In this document: in pieces, positions 5,584 through 11,400 of the stretch
Position numbering within the stretch: position 1 is the first letter of the stretch
How the letters are laid out: the number at the start of each line of letters is the position of its first letter
Source: Opitutia bacterium UBA4506
GTDB lineage: Bacteria > Verrucomicrobiota > Verrucomicrobiia > Opitutales > Puniceicoccaceae
Assembly (NCBI GenBank): GCA_002388665.1
Contig: DGMY01000036.1
Span: 1 to 11,400, forward strand
Length of the DNA stretch: 11,400 nucleotides
Direction: 5' to 3'
Position numbers and translations under genes: made by a program
Notes under the pieces: generated by a model
Told to the model about the DNA's origin: nothing
Databases searched by the model: none
What the model saw: the letters and a program-made list of their open reading frames with translations, nothing else

Positions 5584-5862
5584 TTACTTCAACCAGTCGT
5601 AGATGACCCATACGGTTGCCGGGAGGAGCAGTGCATCGAAGGCGATCCACACGATCGGCAGGTGAATGTGGCCTCCCGGTTGATGGGAGGCCACGATCAC
5701 TATAAGCGGCAGGCCAATTAAGAACAGCGACAGGAGAATGAAACAGATCGCGGTTCGTCGTCTCTGCGGCTTCTCCTTGGCGCGTTCCTTTGCGATTTTA
5801 GCGATCCGCGCTTCCTCTTTCCGCTTTGCCTTAACGGCTTGATTTCGTCTTTTCCGAGACAT
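5584..5862 (-). CDS. Small two-helix membrane protein, unknown function
   Basis: The 92-residue product is not one I recognise. Residues 1-37 are strongly basic and probably helical (MSRKRRNQAVKAKRKEEAR, ending KPQRRR). Two hydrophobic segments follow, about 38-58 (TAICFILLSLFLIGLPLIVI) and 67-89 (IHLPIVWIAFDALLLPATVW), with a short His-containing loop (SHQPGGHIH) between them. The basic tail predicts both termini in the cytoplasm with the loop outside. It sits 65 bases after the PII-like gene and 50 bases before the original start of the SRPBCC gene, all on one strand, so it may be part of the efflux operon. No strong ribosome site precedes the ATG. A real gene is likely from its clean topology, but its role is open. 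Confidence 0.6.
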   Translation of the reverse strand: MSRKRRNQAVKAKRKEEARIAKIAKERAKEKPQRRRTAICFILLSLFLIGLPLIVIVASHQPGGHIHLPIVWIAFDALLLPATVWVIYDWLK

Positions 5863-5927
5863 GGGAAACGCGGTTGAAAGAAGGATGGTTAACGACTCAG
5901 CGAATAGATGCTACAATACACATAGGA

Positions 5928-6254
5928 TCATTCCGGCTCGTCCTGTATGCGCACACTGCGCCCGACGTCGCTGACGAAGATGCGGCCATCGCCGCGCAGC
6001 CCGGTGTGAGCGGCGTAGTGAATGGCGGCGACAACTTCCGACTCGAGGCCGTCGTCGCAGACGACTTCGACTTTGACGTGGCGGACATAATCGTCCGGCA
6101 TCTGTTCGGAGTGAGCGCCGGACGAATTTTCCTTGCTTCGGCCGAAGCCGAGGACATCGGAGTAACTCGCGCCCTCCAGCCCTTCGATCGCGTGAAGGGC
6201 TTGGGTGACTTTGTCGCGGCGGAAGGCTTTGATGTAGGCTTTGATTTCTTTCAT
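5928..6254 (-). CDS. PII-superfamily signalling protein (PII-NG-like)
   Basis: A 108-residue cytoplasmic protein with the ferredoxin-like fold of the PII family, expected to be a trimer. The N-terminus MKEIKAYIKAFRRDKVTQAL, the GFGR turn (36-39), VKVEVV (60-65) and the C-terminal GDGRIFVSDVGRSVRI (88-103) all match GlnB-type proteins. The T-loop (40-59) has normal length but unrelated sequence; the residue aligned with the uridylylated Tyr51 of GlnB is Met52. Classical uridylylation is therefore unlikely. A separate PII group (PII-NG) is known to be encoded next to heavy-metal RND genes, and this protein fits by sequence and position. It starts 12 bases after the pump gene, with AAGGA 8 bases before the ATG, so it is in the same operon. 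It may tune the pump or its expression in response to nucleotides; that is inference. Confidence 0.87.
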   Translation of the reverse strand: MKEIKAYIKAFRRDKVTQALHAIEGLEGASYSDVLGFGRSKENSSGAHSEQMPDDYVRHVKVEVVCDDGLESEVVAAIHYAAHTGLRGDGRIFVSDVGRSVRIQDEPE

Positions 6255-6266
6255 GTTATGTTTCCT

Positions 6267-9200
6267 TTATGCTTCTTGATTGGGATTGATCGCGAACCAC
6301 TTGTAGAGCGCGGGCACGACAAGCAGGGTGAGGATGGTCGATGAAACGAGTCCACCGATGACCACGACCGCGAGCGGGCGTTGCACTTCGCTGCCGGTGC
6401 CAGTGGCGAGTAGCAGTGGAAGGAGACCGAGCAAGGTGGTGCCCGCCGTCATGAGGACGGGGCGCACACGCAGGCAGGCGGCTTCAATACTGGCTTCGTT
6501 GATTGCTTTACCTTCGCGGTAGAGCTGGTTGAGGTAGGTGACGAGCACCATGCCGTTCCCTAGGGCGATACCGAAGAGCGCAATGAAGCCGATGCTCGAA
6601 GGCACGGAGAGGTTCTCTCCGGTCAGCCAGAGCCCGACGATCCCCCCGACCAGTGCGAGCGGAATGTTGAGTAAGATAAGCCCGGTGTTCTTTAAGGAGC
6701 CGAAGGACATGTAGAGGAGGATTGCGATCAGCGCGAGCGTGACCGGCACGACTACGGCGAGGCGTTTGTTGGCCTCTTGTTGGAGTTCGTACTGACCGCC
6801 CCAGGAAACGAGATACCCTGGCGGCAACTCTACCTGCGCATCAATCGCGGCCTGCGCTTCTTCGACGAAACCGCCGATGTCGCGCCCGACCACATTGGAC
6901 TGCACTTCAAGGTAGCGTTGGTTGTTTTCGCGGACAATCTGACGGGGGCCGACGATCTCCTCAATCACTGCGATCTCATCGAGTGGAAGGAGCACACCTT
7001 CCGTGGTGCGGACGATCAGATGGCGGATGTCTTTGATCGTATCGCGGGCGTCCTCCTGATAGCGCACGTAGATATCGAAGCGCTGCACGCCTTCGAATAT
7101 CTGCCCGGCTTCGACACCACCAACGGCGGCTTCGATCAATTCCTGAACCTCCGAGAGGTTCAAACCATGCCGTGCGATGGCTTCGCGGTCGGGACTCACC
7201 ACGATCTGCGGAGAGCCGATGACTTGTCCGGTCTGCACGTCGGCCGAGCCTTCGACTTCGCGTACGACGGCGGCAATCGCCTCGCCTTTTTCCTTCAGCA
7301 CGTCGAGGTCGGTGCCGAAGAGCTTGATGGCCAATTGGGCCTTGCTGCCACCAATCAGTTCGTCCACCGAAAGTTGGATGGGCTGGGTCATGTTGACCTG
7401 CACACCGGGCATACCTTCGAGCGCCTCACGCATGGCGTTTTCCACATCGACCTGAGTGTAGTCTTCGCGCCATTCGGACTCGGGCTTAAGCACGACCATC
7501 ATGTGGACGGTATTGATGGGGTCAGCGTGGGCGCCGACCTCGCCCCGACCGATACGAGAGACCGCTTGTTCGATCTCCGGGACTTGCAGCAGACGTGCCT
7601 CCGCGATCAGTGTATTGCGTTTGGTTTCTTCGAGCGATACCGAGGGTGCCATCGTCAGGTTGGCGATTATGTCGCCCTCCATCAAACGGGGCGTGAATTC
7701 CGATCCCAGCTTAGGGAAAACCCATGCGCCCAGTGCGAGCAATACAACTGAGAGCACGACCGCCAAGATGCGGACACGGACGAAGAGTGCAACGATGGGC
7801 TTATAGATCGCCACGAGCAGACGAACGATCCAAATCTCGCGGTTGGCTGCGTCGTCGTTCTCGCTCTCCTCACGTTTTGGACGTGGCATCAAGAGTGAGG
7901 CGAAGACTGGTGCGCCGATCAGCGCGTAGAGAAGCGAGCCGAACATGGCCAGCGAGACGGTGTAAGCCAGCGGACGGAACATCTTGCCCTCGACTCCTTG
8001 AAGCGTGAATAGCGGGATGAAGACCAGCACTACGATCAGAATGGCGAAGGTGATGGGTTGCACCACTTCACGGCAAGCGCGAGAGATCACGGCGGTCTTT
8101 GACTCGCCCGGCCCGGCCTGTCGGAGTAAGCGATCGGTATTTTCCACCATCACGATGGTGCCGTCGACCATCATGCCGATCGCGATGGCCAAACCACCGA
8201 GCGACATGAGATTGGCGGAAATACCGAAGTATTTCATCGCGCCAGTAGCGAAGAGCACCGAAAAGGGAATGGCTAATGCCACCACGACGCTCGGACGGAA
8301 GCCGCCGATGAAAACGAGCAGAATGAGCGCGACCAGGACAATACCCTGGACGAGCGCACTGGTCACGGTATCGACTGCGGACTGAACGAGCGTCTTTTGC
8401 TCGTAGTAAGGATCAATTTTAACGCCCTCGGGAAGTGCCTTTTCGATCTCGACCAGTTTTTCCTCAACCGCTTGGATGACGGTGGAGGAGTTGGTGCCGT
8501 AGAGCTTGATCACCATGCCGGAGACGACCTCTTCGGTGCCGTTGCGCGTTTGCAGGCCTTGGCGGATCTCACCGCCGATTTCAACAGTAGCGATGTCTTC
8601 GAGGAAGACGGGCGTGCCGTCCTCATGACTGACCACAATGCGCCCGATATCCGGAATGTCTTTGGCTAGACCGTCGGAGCGCACAATAAACATCTCGCCG
8701 TTCCGCTCGATAAATTGGCCACCCACGTTTTGGTTGTTGGCTTTGATGCGTTCGATCACCTCGTGTAGGGCGAGGTCGTAGCGAAGCAAAGCATCCGGAT
8801 CGACATTGACCTGATACTGTTTGACGAAGCCGCCAATGCCGAGCACCTCGGTCACGCCCGGCACGGTCTGGAGGTTGTATTTAACGACCCAGTCCTGCAA
8901 CGTTCGCAGATCTTCGAGGCTGTATTCTCCAGTGGTGTCGATCAAGTTGTAGTAGAGGACGAGTCCCTGTCCCGTGGAGATCGGGCCCATCTCCGGCTCG
9001 CCGAAGCCTTCGGGGATCGCTTCGCGGGCTTCGGAGAGACGCTCGCCCACGACCTGCCGGGCGAAATAGATGTCGGTGCCTTCTTCAAAATAGACGCTCA
9101 CGACTGAGAGTCCGAAATTGGAGACCGAACGGATTTCCTCGACCTTGGGCAGGCCGCTCATGGCGGCTTCGACCGGGAAGGTGACGAATTTTTCCACCTC

Positions 9201-9377
9201 TTCGGGGCCGAGGCCAGAGGTCACGGTGAAGACCTGCACGAGCGCGGGCGAGACATCGGGAAAGGCGTCGACCGGAAGCTTTTTATAGCTCCAATAGCCG
9301 CCGCTTATGACGCCGAGCAAAAGCAGCACGACGATGAGTTTGTTCCGCAAGGCGGAATCAACGAGTTTGTTTAACAT
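6267..9377 (-). CDS. Heavy-metal efflux RND transporter (CzcA/CusA family)
   Basis: The inner-membrane pump of the tripartite system, a proton-driven homotrimer that exports metal cations. Its 1036 residues match the family length. The start MLNKLVDSALRNKLIVVL and the KLPVDAFPDVSPALVQVFT stretch are characteristic. Helix 4 carries the proton-relay residues D405 and E412 in AIAIGMMVDGTIVMVEN. The first Asp of the CzcA motif (DFG) is replaced by Ala399, as in CusA. In contrast, the porter domain has the CzcA-like TQPIQLSVDELIGG, and I do not see the CusA methionine triad. Substrate is therefore uncertain; a divalent metal (Zn, Co, Cd or Ni) is more likely than Cu or Ag. AAGGA precedes the ATG by 9 bases. 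It lies 22 bases after the adaptor gene and 12 before the PII-like gene, in one operon. Confidence 0.95.
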   Translation of the reverse strand: MLNKLVDSALRNKLIVVLLLLGVISGGYWSYKKLPVDAFPDVSPALVQVFTVTSGLGPEEVEKFVTFPVEAAMSGLPKVEEIRSVSNFGLSVVSVYFEEGTDIYFARQVVGERLSEAREAIPEGFGEPEMGPISTGQGLVLYYNLIDTTGEYSLEDLRTLQDWVVKYNLQTVPGVTEVLGIGGFVKQYQVNVDPDALLRYDLALHEVIERIKANNQNVGGQFIERNGEMFIVRSDGLAKDIPDIGRIVVSHEDGTPVFLEDIATVEIGGEIRQGLQTRNGTEEVVSGMVIKLYGTNSSTVIQAVEEKLVEIEKALPEGVKIDPYYEQKTLVQSAVDTVTSALVQGIVLVALILLVFIGGFRPSVVVALAIPFSVLFATGAMKYFGISANLMSLGGLAIAIGMMVDGTIVMVENTDRLLRQAGPGESKTAVISRACREVVQPITFAILIVVLVFIPLFTLQGVEGKMFRPLAYTVSLAMFGSLLYALIGAPVFASLLMPRPKREESENDDAANREIWIVRLLVAIYKPIVALFVRVRILAVVLSVVLLALGAWVFPKLGSEFTPRLMEGDIIANLTMAPSVSLEETKRNTLIAEARLLQVPEIEQAVSRIGRGEVGAHADPINTVHMMVVLKPESEWREDYTQVDVENAMREALEGMPGVQVNMTQPIQLSVDELIGGSKAQLAIKLFGTDLDVLKEKGEAIAAVVREVEGSADVQTGQVIGSPQIVVSPDREAIARHGLNLSEVQELIEAAVGGVEAGQIFEGVQRFDIYVRYQEDARDTIKDIRHLIVRTTEGVLLPLDEIAVIEEIVGPRQIVRENNQRYLEVQSNVVGRDIGGFVEEAQAAIDAQVELPPGYLVSWGGQYELQQEANKRLAVVVPVTLALIAILLYMSFGSLKNTGLILLNIPLALVGGIVGLWLTGENLSVPSSIGFIALFGIALGNGMVLVTYLNQLYREGKAINEASIEAACLRVRPVLMTAGTTLLGLLPLLLATGTGSEVQRPLAVVVIGGLVSSTILTLLVVPALYKWFAINPNQEA

Positions 9378-9399
9378 TATAAATTTTCCTTATCTAAAA

Positions 9400-10653
9400 T
9401 TAGTGGTTGTGTCCGCCGAAAGAACCTTTGCCCATTTCCGCTTTGATGGAGATCGGATTCTTTGCCACGTAGGTTTCTCCCGCTTCGAGGCCGCGGACGA
9501 CCTGGACATATTCGCTATCGCTGTGGCCGATTTGGATGGGGCGTGGCTCGAAGCCTTCGGCAGTTTGCACGAAGACGGCGGGCGCTCCCTCGACGGTGAG
9601 GACGGCACTGCGCGGCACCATCAAATCGACCGGGTGACGCTCCACCGCAACGCGGCCTTTGATAAACATGCCCGGCTTCCAGGCGCGTTCCGCATTGTCC
9701 ACCACGATGCGGGCGAGCCCCGTGCGGGTATGCTCGTCCACAGTCGGTGCCACGTAATCAATCACGCCGCGAAAGGTCGGCAGATTATGCCCGCCGGTGA
9801 TGCGGACTTTCAGCCCTTCTTTGATTTGCCCGAAATTCTTCTGGTAGATCTGGAGATCCGCCCAGACGGTCGAGAGATCCGCCACCGTAAACAGTGAGGT
9901 GCCCGCATCCACGGTCTGTCCGGGGGTGATGTCGTAGCTCACGATGACACCGTCGAAAGGCGCTTTGACCTCGAATGGACGTAGCGTGTCGACGCTCTCC
10001 AAGACCGCGAGCACATCCCCCTTCTTCACACGGTCGGCCAGTTGGACATTGATTTCTTGGACGCTTCCATTGTATCGCGGGGTGGCGAAGGCGATGGCCT
10101 TTCGGTTGAAGCGTATTTCGCCGGGAAGCACCACTTCCTCGTGCAGCGTGCCCGGGCTGGCTCTGTCCAGTATGATGCCGAACTCATTGCGAACTTCAGA
10201 CGTCAGCTTAACAGGACCTCCTTCTTCTTCGTGATCGTCGTGCCCGCCGTGGCCCCCTTCTTCGCCGTGGTCGTCATGTTCGCCATGCGCCTCGTGGCTT
10301 TCGCCATGGGCTTTCTCCTCAGCGTGATCGTGACCTGCCTCGTTCCCGTGCCCGTCGTCTTCGTCGGCGTGGTCATCGTGGCCTTCGTGTTCATCGTGCG
10401 ATTCGCCATGCTCAGCCTCTTCGGCATGGTTGTGCCCTGCATGGTCGTCATGTTCGACGGTGTTCTTTTTCTCGTCGTCATGCCCGGCATGTGTTTCGTG
10501 CGATTCGCCATGCGCGGCTTCTTCGCCGTGGTCGTGTCCCGCGTGTGATTGCGCTTGCGCGGCTGTTCCCCAGCCGAGGACGATGAAGAGTGCTGCGGCG
10601 GAAAATGCGTAGCGCTTGGATTGCTTTGATAAGTGTAATGATAAGTAATTCAT
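9400..10653 (-). CDS. RND periplasmic adaptor (CzcB-like) with His-rich N-terminal extension
   Basis: The membrane-fusion subunit linking pump and outer-membrane channel. The 417-residue protein begins with a signal peptide (hydrophobic about 16-32, likely cut after AQA at residue 34). Residues 37-141 are a low-complexity segment of His, Asp, Glu and Gly with 27 histidines in three repeats, a probable metal-binding extension. The adaptor core follows: first lipoyl half (RYNGSVQEINVQLADRVKKG), second half (APFDGVIVSYDITPGQTV), beta-barrel (ADLSTVWADLQIYQ) and membrane-proximal domain (VPRSAVLTVEGAPAVFVQ). Only LESVDTLRPFEVK lies between the lipoyl halves, so the long alpha-helical hairpin of CusB is absent; short-hairpin adaptors exist in this family. 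It ends in GGHNH. ATG 10653 is the only sensible start, though with no clear ribosome site. It lies 30 bases after the TolC-like gene. Confidence 0.93.
   Translation of the reverse strand: MNYLSLHLSKQSKRYAFSAAALFIVLGWGTAAQAQSHAGHDHGEEAAHGESHETHAGHDDEKKNTVEHDDHAGHNHAEEAEHGESHDEHEGHDDHADEDDGHGNEAGHDHAEEKAHGESHEAHGEHDDHGEEGGHGGHDDHEEEGGPVKLTSEVRNEFGIILDRASPGTLHEEVVLPGEIRFNRKAIAFATPRYNGSVQEINVQLADRVKKGDVLAVLESVDTLRPFEVKAPFDGVIVSYDITPGQTVDAGTSLFTVADLSTVWADLQIYQKNFGQIKEGLKVRITGGHNLPTFRGVIDYVAPTVDEHTRTGLARIVVDNAERAWKPGMFIKGRVAVERHPVDLMVPRSAVLTVEGAPAVFVQTAEGFEPRPIQIGHSDSEYVQVVRGLEAGETYVAKNPISIKAEMGKGSFGGHNH
10231..10545 (-). repeat. Three-unit His-rich coding repeat in the adaptor
   Basis: Three imperfect units of about 30-35 residues follow the scheme AGHDHxEE-x-HGESHExH-x-GHDDH: units begin near HAGHDHGEEA, HAGHNHAEEA and AGHDHAEEKA, each with an HGESH core about 10 residues on. 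The DNA shows the matching repeats, so the segment probably grew by internal duplication. All three units keep the His spacing. Confidence 0.75.
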
Positions 10654-10683
10654 TTGTGTGATTTGTTAAAATGGATGGTTTGA

Positions 10684-11400
10684 TTAGTTGATAGATGATG
10701 GCCGCGTGAGCGCTTCGATCCTGGCTTGCGCACTCGCGTAGCGGCTAAGAGCGTCGAGATAGGTCTCGCGTATCTCAAAGAGCGTGCCACGGCTTTCGAG
10801 CACGGAGAGCAGCGTGAACTGCCCGCGCTCGTAGCCTTCTTCGGTTTCTTCGAGCGTTTGCTCGGCGGAGGGCAGCAGGTCGTTTTCGACACTTTGTGCT
10901 TCGGCGTGAGCGGCCACCAGGTTTTGGTAGGCGTCGGTCAGCGCGACGATGAGTTCGCGCCGTGTGGCCGCTTTTTCGTATTCGACGGCGCGGACTTGAG
11001 CCCTCGCGGTGCGGATATTCCCCTGGTTTTTATCGAAGAGCGGCCAAGGGATTTCCACGCCGACGACGAATGCCGCATCGCCGGACGCCTCATTGAAGTA
11101 GCGGCCTCCGCCGAAGACTTCAAAATTGGGCTTCGCCCGAGCCTGTTCCAAGTTGAGTGCCGCCTCCCGGTTGCGCCGGTGCCCCTCATATTGAGCAAGG
11201 TAGGCGCTACGTGGGAGTAAGGCCACCAGTTGAACCAGCTCCGGCAAGTCAGTGTCTAACTCGACCGAACCAGTGACGGCGAAATCGCTGCCCCCGGATT
11301 CGCCCCAGAGAGCGGCCAATCTCGCACGAGCCGCTTGGAGGGCGCGTTCGGCTTGATTGATCGCGAACTGCTGCTGACGCACGGCCAGTTCCGCACGGGT
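10684..11400 (-). CDS. TolC-family outer-membrane channel (CzcC/CusC-like), partial
   Basis: The open frame enters from the right window edge and ends at TAA 10684, giving 238 C-terminal residues; the N-terminus lies outside. It has the layout of one outer-membrane efflux repeat: a long helix with QAERALQAARARLAALWGE, a strand region (FEVFGGGRYFNEASGDAAF), the typical GVEIPWPLFDKNQGNIRTA turn, and a second long helix pair (LEETEEGYERGQFTLLSVLE). It forms the outer-membrane exit duct for the pump and adaptor. An apparent start at 11382 (GTG) is internal, since the frame is open beyond it. It is the most upstream gene visible of the efflux operon; its promoter is outside the window. Confidence 0.92.
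   Translation of the reverse strand, partial: TRAELAVRQQQFAINQAERALQAARARLAALWGESGGSDFAVTGSVELDTDLPELVQLVALLPRSAYLAQYEGHRRNREAALNLEQARAKPNFEVFGGGRYFNEASGDAAFVVGVEIPWPLFDKNQGNIRTARAQVRAVEYEKAATRRELIVALTDAYQNLVAAHAEAQSVENDLLPSAEQTLEETEEGYERGQFTLLSVLESRGTLFEIRETYLDALSRYASAQARIEALTRPSSIN

Noticed and set aside
6777..7751. 324-codon plus-strand frame within the RND gene
   Set aside because: It is antisense to a well-supported pump gene; its length follows from the base composition of the opposite strand.
10231..10545. CRISPR or minisatellite interpretation of the repeats
   Set aside because: The repeats are in frame, degenerate and without spacers; they are coding repeats in the adaptor.
10042..10548. 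Plus-strand frame encoding hydrophobic Val/Phe-rich repeats
   Set aside because: It is the complement of the His/Asp/Glu-rich repeat in the adaptor; the apparent membrane helices are an artefact of that composition.

Overview
This window looks like a bacterial heavy-metal resistance island. Every gene I can support reads on the minus strand, so the description runs from high to low coordinates. The organism is probably a Gram-negative bacterium: it has a tripartite RND efflux system with an outer-membrane TolC-type partner, signal peptides and Shine-Dalgarno sites of the AAGGA type. The combination of an ECF sigma factor with a DUF5667-type membrane partner and a PII-like protein in an RND operon makes me lean to Verrucomicrobiota or a related PVC lineage. 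That is an impression, not something the sequence proves.

Layout. 11400-10684 is the C-terminal part of a TolC/CzcC-type outer-membrane channel, cut by the window edge. 10653-9400 is a periplasmic adaptor with a signal peptide, a 105-residue His/Asp/Glu-rich segment built of three repeats, and a lipoyl domain with almost no alpha-helical hairpin. 9377-6267 is the 1036-residue RND metal pump. 6254-5928 is a PII-superfamily protein resembling the PII-NG group. These four are closely spaced and look like one operon. A 92-residue two-helix membrane protein follows (5862-5584). Next comes an SRPBCC-fold gene whose 5' end is split by an intact IS4-family element (4050-5494, 18-bp terminal inverted repeats, 9-bp target duplication). 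A zinc-type CDF exporter (3532-2615) overlaps the end of the SRPBCC gene.

The last block starts with a secreted protein with ten cysteines (2454-2056), followed by a strong terminator-like hairpin. An ECF sigma factor (start probably 1986) and a DUF5667-type anti-sigma-like membrane protein (1435-551) overlap by 4 bp. At the left edge is the N-terminal part of a second secreted or membrane-anchored protein containing cysteines (373 to beyond base 1).

How it may work together (inference): the RND trio moves divalent cations from periplasm or cytoplasm out of the cell, the CDF protein moves them from cytoplasm to periplasm, the His-rich and Cys-rich exported segments bind metal in the periplasm, and the sigma/anti-sigma pair plus the PII-like protein could couple expression or activity to stress or metabolic state. 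The IS element separates the upstream efflux operon from the CDF gene and may have changed how the downstream genes are expressed.

No rRNA, tRNA, CRISPR array or origin was seen. The only non-coding stretches above about 100 bases are 374-550 and 2455-2614.
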